Shown piece after piece: positions 37,039 through 44,627 of a stretch of DNA of 64,000 nt. Position 1 is the first letter of the stretch. Every line of letters begins with the position of its first letter. The position numbers and the translations under genes were made by a program. The stretch is from Ignavibacteriota bacterium. Lineage in GTDB: Bacteria; Bacteroidota; Ignavibacteria; Kapaibacteriales; UBA2268. The stretch lies in the NCBI GenBank assembly GCA_019637995.1, contig JAHBUQ010000002.1, positions 697,428 through 761,427 of the forward strand, read 5' to 3'. The notes under the pieces were generated by a model that was not told the DNA's origin, did no database searches, and saw nothing but the letters and a program-made list of their open reading frames with translations.

Positions 37039-40000
37039 ATGCAGGATGCACAAATGCTTACGAATATTTTAAAATTTGATGCTGATTCTTTAATCGGCAA
37101 GTTGATTAAAAAATCTAAATCTGCTACGGCTGAAAAGTCCGGTGGCAAGCATCCTGCTATAAGCTTCTCGGGATTATTGGGTATTTCGGAAAGCAATTTG
37201 GCTGGCAATGATGCAAACAAGACCGAAAAAACATCTCTATTTGCAACATCAGGGAAAAACACTTTTTTTGAAAATGGTGAAAATCATAATTTGAACCCAA
37301 AAGATTTACTTAAATCAGATATTCTAAAAGTAAATTCTAAAAATTTATCTGAATTGACCGGGACAAATGATTTCAATGAGTATCATGTTTCTAACTTGAA
37401 TTTTGCAGAAAAAAACAATTTTGAAATTAATGTAAGTGATTTACCAACAAAAGATTATTCCAGTGAAAAGGGAGGACCTTTAAAGCATATTGTTAAAAAA
37501 GAATTGTCCTTGCTTAACGAAGAAATTGTTGGCAGAGGATTCAAAGAATATTCAGGGCAGAATTCTGACAAAGCAGATGTTTTTTCTGATAATACTTCAT
37601 CGAAAAAATCACCTGCACATCTAATTGTTTCAGATAAAATTGAAGCAGATATTGTATCAAATCGCAATTCTGAAATTCTAAAATCTGACGGCGTTAATAT
37701 TTTGAAAGATGCAATTACTCCTGAAAAACCGACTGATTCAAATGAAGTAAAATCAGCAATCAGACCGGATACCAAAATTCCCCGAGTAGACATTAAGCAG
37801 AATTTTGCTGAAGCTGTAAATATTAATCCGAAAGAAATGAAATCTGAAGGCGTTAATATTTTGAAAGATGCAATTACTCCTGAAAAACCGACTGATTCAA
37901 ATGAAGTAAAATCTGAAATCAGCCCTGATGCCAAAATTCCACGCGTTGATATCAAACAAAATATTGCTGAAGCTGTAAATATTAATCCGAAAGAAATGAA
38001 ATCTGACGGGGTTAATATTTTAAAAGATGCATTCACTCCGGAAAAGCCGACTGAATCAAAAGAATTGAAATCAGCAATCAGCCCTGATACCAAAATTCCA
38101 CGCGTTGATATCAAACAAAAATTTGCTGAAGCTGTAAATATTAATCCGAAAGAAGTGAAGGCTGACGGCGTTAACATTTTGAAAGATGCAATTACTCCGG
38201 AAAAGCCGACTGAATCAAAAGAATTGAAATCAGCAATCAGCCCTGATACCAAAATTCCACGCGTTAATATAAAGCAGAATTTTGCTGAAGCAGTAAATAT
38301 TAATCCGAAAGAAATGAAATCTGACGGGGTTAATATTTTGAAAGATGCATTCACTCCGGAAAAGTCGACTGATTCAAAAGACGTGAAATCTGAAGTCAGA
38401 CCGGATACCATAATTCCCCGAGTTGACATTAAGCAGAATTTTGTTGAAGCTGTAAATATTAATCCTAAAGAAGCGAAATCTGACGGGGTTAATATTTTAA
38501 AAGATGCATTCACTCCGGAAAAGCCGATTGATTCAAAAGACGTGAAATCTGAAGTCAGACCGGATACCATAATTCCACGCGTTAATATTAAGCAGAATTT
38601 TGCTGAAGCTGTAAATATTAATCCGAAACAAGTGAAAACTGAGAATAATATTTCATCAAATGAAGCGAAGCTAATTGATTATAAATCAGATATTAAAGAT
38701 ATAAAAGTTGAAATTAAGCGGGAATCGGTCGTTTCGCAAACTGAAAAAGTAATCTTACAGGATGTAAAATCACCTTTAAAATTAAATATTGAAACCCCTC
38801 CAACCGATAAAATTGTAAATTCTAAAGATATTGTTATAAATAAGCCTGACAATACCGAACTATCAAAGAATGATAATAACTTACCGCCAAATAAAGATTT
38901 CAGTACTAAAAGCAGCGCACTGAATAGCGATGTACTTTTGAGATTGAATAATATTCGGTTCGTGGATAGTTTATTCACAGGAAAAGATTTTAATCCGATA
39001 AATATTCAGCCGAAATTTCTTAATAATCAGCCGATTGAAAATATATCCAAAGGTGAACTTAATCTGCAAATTAATAATATGAAATTTGTACAGAATATTA
39101 TCAGTAATGGTAAATTAAGTGAATTTGAACAGAATACTAAAAGCACAGAGCCACTGAAAATATTACATTCTGACAGCATCAAAACAGAAATTGAAGAAAC
39201 TAAGAATAGTGCAGAACTAAGCCCAAAAAATGATATTCCGAAAATTGCGAAATTGCTTGATAATATGTTCAATACTTCAGCTTCTGATAATTTGCAAATT
39301 GAAATTAATTCAAATAATAAAAATATTCAAAACATTTCACCAATAAATAGTACTCCGAAATTTAAAAGTGAAACTCAAAATGATAAGAATCCATCAAATT
39401 CTCCGAAAATTGAAATTCAGGAATCAAATGTACAATATTCTGCATCATTAATTGAAAGTTCAGACTCAGGCGAGTTAAAAGCATCGTTGCAGGAGGATAA
39501 ACCTACTTTTACTGACAAAATTACCAGCAAAGATGATGTTATGATTTCCAACAAGCTCACTGAACTCAAAGAGCCTGTTTCTTCAATAACTTCAATGATT
39601 AATAATAATGTTAATCAGCCTGAATTAGTTCAAAATTCTATTAAGAAGGTAGAAATTAGTCCTGCTTCTGAAGTTAAAAGTTCAAGCTTATCTAAGCAAA
39701 GTGAATTTTCAAATTCAAATAATGGTGGCGAAAATTATACAGGATTTGGAAATACAGATAAAAATAGCAACAGCAATCAGTCAGAAGAATTTCAGAAAAA
39801 AGCATCAAATCCATTCATCAAGAATTTGGAAAATGCTTCATCAAGGCAGCTTAAGTCTTCAAATCAGACTCAAGCTAAACCTGAAATGCCTTCGTATATG
39901 ACATTTACAAGGGTTAAGCTTGGCAATATGCCGGGAATTCTTAGTGATATAGTTTCAAATTCAAGCGGAAACTATATCGGTACAGCTAAATTGATTCTTA

Positions 40001-40359
40001 CTCCAAAGTCACTTGGTACGATATTTGTGGAAATCAATGTATCTGAAGATAGTGTAAAATTGAATTTCAAAGCTGACAGCCGTGAAACAACGAAAGCAAT
40101 TGAAAGTAATATTGCGAATCTTCGGGATAAAATTGAATCAAACGGCGTTAAGATTGAAAATATAAATATCAATCATTTTACCGGCGAGCAGAAAAAGGAT
40201 GCTTCTGCGCAAAGGGATAGAAATAACGAAACCGGTAACAGAAATAAATCAGGGGTATTTGATATGGATAAAATACTCAATGAAAAAGAGCCCATTGATA
40301 TCGAGCCGAAAACAAGGCAGAGATTTGATCAGGGCAATTACATAGAACAATATATATAA
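37039..40359 (+). CDS. fliK: Flagellar hook-length control protein FliK, repeat-expanded
   Basis: The protein has 1106 residues, much longer than the roughly 400 of Salmonella FliK. Only the C terminus (about 955-1060) is conserved: LILTPKSLGTIFVEINVSED and NLRDKIESNGVKIENINI match the Flg_hook domain that switches export specificity. The rest is Ser/Asn/Lys-rich and probably unfolded. Residues 216-533 consist of six 53-residue tandem repeats. FliK is secreted and acts as a ruler, so extra length should mean a longer hook (inference). The start at 37039 is not certain; an in-frame ATG at 37054 is possible. It lies between motE/ylxF-like and flgD, as in the Bacillus fla/che operon. Confidence 0.88.
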   Translation: MQDAQMLTNILKFDADSLIGKLIKKSKSATAEKSGGKHPAISFSGLLGISESNLAGNDANKTEKTSLFATSGKNTFFENGENHNLNPKDLLKSDILKVNSKNLSELTGTNDFNEYHVSNLNFAEKNNFEINVSDLPTKDYSSEKGGPLKHIVKKELSLLNEEIVGRGFKEYSGQNSDKADVFSDNTSSKKSPAHLIVSDKIEADIVSNRNSEILKSDGVNILKDAITPEKPTDSNEVKSAIRPDTKIPRVDIKQNFAEAVNINPKEMKSEGVNILKDAITPEKPTDSNEVKSEISPDAKIPRVDIKQNIAEAVNINPKEMKSDGVNILKDAFTPEKPTESKELKSAISPDTKIPRVDIKQKFAEAVNINPKEVKADGVNILKDAITPEKPTESKELKSAISPDTKIPRVNIKQNFAEAVNINPKEMKSDGVNILKDAFTPEKSTDSKDVKSEVRPDTIIPRVDIKQNFVEAVNINPKEAKSDGVNILKDAFTPEKPIDSKDVKSEVRPDTIIPRVNIKQNFAEAVNINPKQVKTENNISSNEAKLIDYKSDIKDIKVEIKRESVVSQTEKVILQDVKSPLKLNIETPPTDKIVNSKDIVINKPDNTELSKNDNNLPPNKDFSTKSSALNSDVLLRLNNIRFVDSLFTGKDFNPINIQPKFLNNQPIENISKGELNLQINNMKFVQNIISNGKLSEFEQNTKSTEPLKILHSDSIKTEIEETKNSAELSPKNDIPKIAKLLDNMFNTSASDNLQIEINSNNKNIQNISPINSTPKFKSETQNDKNPSNSPKIEIQESNVQYSASLIESSDSGELKASLQEDKPTFTDKITSKDDVMISNKLTELKEPVSSITSMINNNVNQPELVQNSIKKVEISPASEVKSSSLSKQSEFSNSNNGGENYTGFGNTDKNSNSNQSEEFQKKASNPFIKNLENASSRQLKSSNQTQAKPEMPSYMTFTRVKLGNMPGILSDIVSNSSGNYIGTAKLILTPKSLGTIFVEINVSEDSVKLNFKADSRETTKAIESNIANLRDKIESNGVKIENININHFTGEQKKDASAQRDRNNETGNRNKSGVFDMDKILNEKEPIDIEPKTRQRFDQGNYIEQYI
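37684..38637 (+). repeat. Six in-frame 159-bp tandem repeats in fliK
   Basis: Six consecutive 53-codon units share the framework DGVNILKDA, TPEKP, IPRV(D/N)IKQ and AEAVNINPK. Units 3 and 4 share TESKELKSAISPDT, and units 5 and 6 share DSKDVKSEVRPDTII, so neighbours are most alike. This points to recent unequal crossing-over. There are no non-repeat spacers, so it is not a CRISPR array. Confidence 0.97.
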
Positions 40360-40376
40360 TTTACTAATTTAGCAAC

Positions 40377-40383
40377 AGGAGGT
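40377..40383 (+). promoter_or_regulatory. Strong Shine-Dalgarno of flgD
   Basis: AGGAGGT lies 7 nt before the flgD ATG. Most genes here have weak or absent sites, so flgD is probably translated efficiently. Confidence 0.8.
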
Positions 40384-40390
40384 TGCATAA

Positions 40391-41077
40391 ATGACTGAAG
40401 GAATCAGCATGAATACTGCCACTCCGGCTCTTGCCGCAGGAAGTGGAGCCGTTTCTCAGAGTGTCGTCGGAAAAGACGAATTTCTGAAATTGCTCACTTT
40501 TCAGCTAAGGAACCAAAATCCTCTTAAGCCTTATGACAATCAGGAATTCGCGGCTCAGCTTGCACAGTTTTCTCAGCTTGAGCAGTTGGTTGATATCAGG
40601 TCGCTCATTGAAGAGCAAGTTTACTCTAATAGTGTACTAACCCAAACTATTGCAAACTCTGCTCTCCCGGGTATGATAGGCAAGAATGCCAAAGCCATGA
40701 CCAACACATTTGATTATGACGGAATCAATAAACCGACTCTTGGATATGACCTGCCTACTAACGTTGAGTCAGCAAGACTTGTCATTCGTGATGCCGGGGG
40801 TAGAATTATCAAGCAAATCGAACTCTCTGATGAGAAATTAAACATGGGCAGTCACAAAATCCTATGGGACGGAACTACTGACAGTGGAAGCACTGCAGGC
40901 GGAGGTAAATATACTTTCAGCGTCGAAGGTAAAGACAAAATTGGTGGCAACTTCTCTGCATATACGTTTTTATTTGGTAAAATTGAGTCTGTAAGATTCA
41001 AAGCAGAGGGTACAATGCTTGTAATTAATGGTACCGAACTTGCATTAAACAGTATTTCAGATATATCAGGAAACTAA
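40391..41077 (+). CDS. flgD: Flagellar hook-capping protein FlgD
   Basis: The protein has 228 residues. The N-terminal capping motif is GKDEFLKLLTFQLRNQNPLKPYDNQEFAAQLAQFSQLEQL, abbreviated. The C-terminal half is the FlgD Ig-like domain (LVIRDAGGRIIKQIEL ... ILWDGTTDSGSTAGGGKYTFSV, split). It caps the growing hook while FlgE polymerises. It lies directly after fliK. Confidence 0.95.
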   Translation: MTEGISMNTATPALAAGSGAVSQSVVGKDEFLKLLTFQLRNQNPLKPYDNQEFAAQLAQFSQLEQLVDIRSLIEEQVYSNSVLTQTIANSALPGMIGKNAKAMTNTFDYDGINKPTLGYDLPTNVESARLVIRDAGGRIIKQIELSDEKLNMGSHKILWDGTTDSGSTAGGGKYTFSVEGKDKIGGNFSAYTFLFGKIESVRFKAEGTMLVINGTELALNSISDISGN

Positions 41078-41106
41078 AGCTATGAACTATTTAGACGGAG
41101 GATAAT

Positions 41107-41493
41107 ATGTTGGAAATTGGCGGTGTATCCGTTCCTTTTCTGCCGGTAAGAGGAGTAGGTGAAGGCAACTTCATCGAAAATCAAGGAGGCAGAGTAAATC
41201 ACGGGACGCCGTTTAGCGAAGTTTTTGCTGAAGAACTCGGCAAAATCAAATTCTCGGGGCATGCTTTGACCCGAATGGCAAGCAGAGATATTGGGCTTTC
41301 GGATGGAGAGATTACCAGACTTGAAAGTGCAATTGAAAAAGCAGAAGTGAAGCAATCAATAGATTCACTTGTAATGTTGGACGAGAAGGCATTCATTGTC
41401 AATATCCCAAACAAAACTGTTATTACAATGTTCATGAGGGATAATATGGATGACGGAATCGTTACGAAAATTGATTCGGCAGTTTTTGCCTGA
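41107..41493 (+). CDS. Flagellar operon protein, TIGR02530-like
   Basis: The protein has 128 residues. The conserved core KFSGHALTRMASRDIGLSDG followed by SLVMLDEKAFIVNIPNKTVIT matches the TIGR02530 'flagellar operon protein' family that sits between flgD and flgE in several phyla. It is small and soluble, with no signal peptide. Its molecular role is not established. A GGAGG-like site precedes the ATG. Confidence 0.85.
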   Translation: MLEIGGVSVPFLPVRGVGEGNFIENQGGRVNHGTPFSEVFAEELGKIKFSGHALTRMASRDIGLSDGEITRLESAIEKAEVKQSIDSLVMLDEKAFIVNIPNKTVITMFMRDNMDDGIVTKIDSAVFA

Positions 41494-41629
41494 CTTTTTT
41501 TAGGGTTGGACCTGCTTTCTGAGCAATTGCATCATTAAGCCGGAAACCCTCCGAATCCTGAACGACAGAGGGATTCATTCTTTGAATAAAATATTATGTT
41601 AAATTTATAAATTCCGGAGGGAATTAAAA

Positions 41630-42973
41630 ATGGCTATTTCAAGGTCACTTTCTATCGGTGCAAGCTCTCTGAGAGCTCACCAGCTAAAATTCGATACAAT
41701 TTCGAATAATTTGGCAAACTTAAATACTATTGGTTACAAAGGTAACCGCGCAAATTTTGAAGAGCAGTTCTATCAGGTTGTAAGCCAGGGTCGCTCTCCT
41801 GAAAGTGTTGACGGTATTGGTACAGGAGGAACTAACCCATTGCAGTTTGGACTTGGTGTCAAACTCGGTTCGATTTCTCAGGATATGGCTCAGGGTACAA
41901 TCGAAGCTACAAATCGCCCGCTGGATCTTGCAATTCAAGGTGAAGGCTTTTTTATCTATAATCTAAACGGACAGAATATGTACAGCCGTGCAGGTAATGT
42001 AAGCCGTGATAAAAATGGATTCCTTGTTGACTCATCAACAGGTGCTATTCTGCAAGGCTATTCTGTTAAAGCTGATGCCTCGGGTATTGTTAGCAAAACT
42101 AACGGAGTCAATGACTTAGTCGGTACAGTAGGAAATTTGAATATTCCAAATAATATCATCTCTGCACCTAATCAGACCCAGATTGTTAAAATGACAGGCA
42201 ATTTGAATGCAAATAACCCCAATGGTGCTGAAAAAGTAACTACTATAAGTGTTTATGATAACGTTGGTGGTGTGCACGAGCTCAAATTGACATTTACTTT
42301 TGATGTAGGTGCTGACCCATTAGACCCAACAGATGACTTTTATGCTATTCAGGCTCAGATTGATGGAGTTGATATTGATTTGAATGATACAACTCCTGCC
42401 GTTATAAGTCAAATTGCATTTAATACGGATGGTACAATTCAGGCTCCATTTTCACTCAGTTTGCTTCAGGCAGACCTCGATACATTGCTACCGGGCAGAT
42501 TTGATAATGATATTGTTGTTCAGCTTGCAGATCCTAATCAAATTACAGCAGGTATAACAAATTATGCCGCTCCAAACTCAGCAACATTTACTGAGCAGGA
42601 CGGTTATCAGGCTGGCGGTTTGATTGACCTTTCAGTTGATAGTCGCGGTCAGGTTTGGGGTGCGTTTACAAATGGCAAGTCTGAAAGATTGGGGCAGGTA
42701 GCGCTTGCAAAATTCACAAACAACGAAGGACTTGTTCGTAATGGTGCAAACTTCTACCGTGAATCACCAAACAGCGGTATTCCTAATGTCGGTACAGCAG
42801 TTGATATTTTTCCATCTACTGCAGTAGCAGGTGGGGCACTTGAGCAGTCAAATGTTGATATGACTGTACAGTTCACTGATATGATTTCTACTCAGCGTGC
42901 TTATGAAGCCGCTGCCCGTACAATCACACTCAGCGACCAGATTCTGAATGAAACCACTAATCTGAAGAGATAA
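41630..42973 (+). CDS. flgE: Flagellar hook protein FlgE
   Basis: The protein has 447 residues. N-terminal rod/hook motif: LRAHQLKFDTISNNLANLNTIGYKG (abbreviated by position 14-38); middle: LAIQGEGFFIYN; C terminus: GALEQSNVDMTVQFTDMISTQRAYEAAARTI. It forms the hook, whose length FliK controls. A strong site (GGAGGG) lies 10 bp upstream. It is the last gene of the flagellar cluster, followed by a terminator. Confidence 0.96.
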   Translation: MAISRSLSIGASSLRAHQLKFDTISNNLANLNTIGYKGNRANFEEQFYQVVSQGRSPESVDGIGTGGTNPLQFGLGVKLGSISQDMAQGTIEATNRPLDLAIQGEGFFIYNLNGQNMYSRAGNVSRDKNGFLVDSSTGAILQGYSVKADASGIVSKTNGVNDLVGTVGNLNIPNNIISAPNQTQIVKMTGNLNANNPNGAEKVTTISVYDNVGGVHELKLTFTFDVGADPLDPTDDFYAIQAQIDGVDIDLNDTTPAVISQIAFNTDGTIQAPFSLSLLQADLDTLLPGRFDNDIVVQLADPNQITAGITNYAAPNSATFTEQDGYQAGGLIDLSVDSRGQVWGAFTNGKSERLGQVALAKFTNNEGLVRNGANFYRESPNSGIPNVGTAVDIFPSTAVAGGALEQSNVDMTVQFTDMISTQRAYEAAARTITLSDQILNETTNLKR

Positions 42974-43015
42974 TAGCAGAAAATAATACAAAAAGCATTC
43001 TCCTCATACATATAT

Positions 43016-43059
43016 CCCCCGCAGAAGATACATTCAATGTACTTCTCGGGGGCTTTTTT
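43016..43059 (+). terminator. Terminator of the flagellar cluster
   Basis: cccccg...agaag pairs with cttct...cggggg (43016-43052), with inner tacat/atgta pairing and TTTTTT after it. Flanking A-rich and T-rich arms extend the pairing outward, so it may work in both directions. Confidence 0.93.
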
Positions 43060-43352
43060 GTATTATTTGTTTTAAAATCAACCATATAATCCATATTATT
43101 TTTAATGAATTGATAGATTTAAAATTTTATTTGTATAATATTCAGAAATTACTTATTTTAGTAAAAAGATAATGGTAACTAAGAAAAAATATGATTTTGA
43201 TTAGTAAATATCATAAAATTTATAGTAACATTGCCCTAACTCTTGGGGCAAAAATATATCTTTTTGCCATATTGTTATCTGCATATTTCAAACGCTTAAT
43301 CTCTCCTTTATTACTTCAACTGAATATAGATTTTTTGTTTAATAAATTTTGT

Positions 43353-43405
43353 CTCAACGAATTCTCAACGAATTCTCAACGAATTCTCAACGAATTCTCA
43401 ACGAA
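43353..43405. repeat. 11-bp tandem repeat, 4.8 copies
   Basis: The unit ctcaacgaatt is repeated without errors from 43353 to 43405. The unit is not a multiple of three, so it is unlikely to be coding; 11 bp is close to one helical turn, so the copies would face the same side of the DNA. Confidence 0.97.
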
Positions 43406-43645
43406 AAGTATTCTCACAAAATTAAAATATTTATTTTATTTGAGGAGCTTAAAATTCCCGGAATTACGATTTAGCGGCAGATAAGATTTACAAAATATAA
43501 ATCATTTCTGTCGCAAAAAAGGGAAACAGCAGCGACTTCGCTTTAAAACCTGAAGTCCGTTTTTTGAATTTTTGACAATTTCTTATGTGAAATTGTTGAG
43601 CTAATAAAAATTAAATATTTTTTGAAAAATATCGGAGAATTTAAA

Positions 43646-44551
43646 ACGAAAAAGATTATATTAATAGTATTTGTATTTATAATTTTATTTCTACAAATCA
43701 AAGCGGTAGAACCACCACCTCCATGCCCTATGGATTGCCCAAATTCTGAATGGGCTTTAGAAGTATTGGTTATCGAATGGAATGAATTCATCAATTTTTG
43801 TCCTGATATTCCTTTTGGATGTACCATTACAATTATTTTTTGGCATAGGCATGCTCAATGCATTCATCACTATCAGTTAATTAATGCTTATGATGTTCAA
43901 ATAAAGGAGATTTACTATCATGAAAACTGTCAGTCTCCATGTCTTAATATGAAAGGTGTAGAAGCTTTTTATACTTTTGCATTAACAAAATTAAATGACT
44001 GGATGGTAGAAGAATATGATATTTCTTATGATTCAGAAAATCCATATATTTATAGAGCAGTAAATATTCCATGTTGGTTCAGAGGAATTGAAAATGGTGT
44101 AGAAATTATTAAGTATTGTCCTGATGTGAATCCGCAATGCTGTTGGAAGCAATATTTAGTAAAGGATACATATCCAAAGTATGAATTAATTGATGCATAT
44201 ATTCCGGAAGGTGCCCCATCTCAATGTTACTTAGCTCCTTGGCCTTGTATTTACATTTGTGATAAGGATTCAATTTTTGATCCCCCACCTCCAAATTGCA
44301 AGCAATTTATGCACAATGATTTGACAAGTGACAACCTGGATATTAATACGTTAATTAATTTGGAAATTCTAAAGAATGATAATTACATAATCGAAATATA
44401 TGACTTATTAGGTCGTATGATTTTGACTAATTCTAGAGAAGAAAAATACTTTTTGATTCAATTAGAAAATTTAAAAACAGGTGTGTATCTTTATTTAATA
44501 AATGATAAATTAAAGAATACCAAGAGTAAAGGAAGACTTTTAGTTAATTAG
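43646..44551 (+). CDS. Cys-rich secreted protein with T9SS sorting domain
   Basis: It is a paralogue of the truncated gene at the start of the window, with the same series GCTIT, YR...CW, CC and PCIYIC. I know no named family. After the Cys-rich domain (about residues 15-215) comes a T9SS type A sorting domain (IIEIYDLLGRMILT ... LKTGVYLYLI ... GRLLVN). The 5' end is odd. The best ribosome-binding site, GGAG (43634-43637), points 8 nt downstream to ACG (43646), from where the protein would read xKKIILIVFVFIILFLQIKA, a perfect signal peptide. The only standard start in frame is a TTG at 43622 without a ribosome-binding site. A BNR gene follows after a hairpin. Confidence 0.75.
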   Translation, partial: TKKIILIVFVFIILFLQIKAVEPPPPCPMDCPNSEWALEVLVIEWNEFINFCPDIPFGCTITIIFWHRHAQCIHHYQLINAYDVQIKEIYYHENCQSPCLNMKGVEAFYTFALTKLNDWMVEEYDISYDSENPYIYRAVNIPCWFRGIENGVEIIKYCPDVNPQCCWKQYLVKDTYPKYELIDAYIPEGAPSQCYLAPWPCIYICDKDSIFDPPPPNCKQFMHNDLTSDNLDINTLINLEILKNDNYIIEIYDLLGRMILTNSREEKYFLIQLENLKTGVYLYLINDKLKNTKSKGRLLVN

Positions 44552-44565
44552 TTATAAAAACCGTA

Positions 44566-44605
44566 GGGCTAATTATTCTTTTTTTGGCTTGAGGATAATT
44601 AGCCC
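44566..44605 (+). terminator. Intergenic hairpin in the second Cys-rich/BNR module
   Basis: gggctaattat (44566-44576) pairs perfectly with ataattagccc (44595-44605), extended by two more pairs; the loop is T-rich. Nothing like a T-run follows. It lies at the same place as the hairpin at 728-773 in the first module, but the sequence differs. Confidence 0.6.
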
Positions 44606-44627
44606 GATTTAACCGAGGAGTAGTATC

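Larger units (their letters stand above)
42974..43621. other. Gene-poor region between flagellar cluster and Cys-rich gene
   Basis: This 648-bp stretch holds the flgE terminator and an 11-bp tandem repeat. The one sizeable ORF (43191-43484) runs through the tandem repeat in shifting frames, has no ribosome-binding site and an implausible composition, so I do not call it. The promoter of the Cys-rich/BNR module must lie in the last part, but I see no clear consensus. Confidence 0.65.

Noticed and set aside
37455..38570. Long antisense ORF (371 codons) opposite fliK
   Set aside because: It mirrors the 159-bp tandem repeats; because the unit is a multiple of three, one stop-free antisense unit stays open in all six. 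It has no ribosome-binding site and a Ser/Phe-rich repetitive product.
37684..38637. Direct repeats considered as a CRISPR array
   Set aside because: Units are contiguous, coding, 159 bp long and without unique spacers.
43191..43484. 97-codon ORF in the gap after flgE
   Set aside because: It reads through the 11-bp tandem repeat, lacks a ribosome-binding site and resembles no protein.
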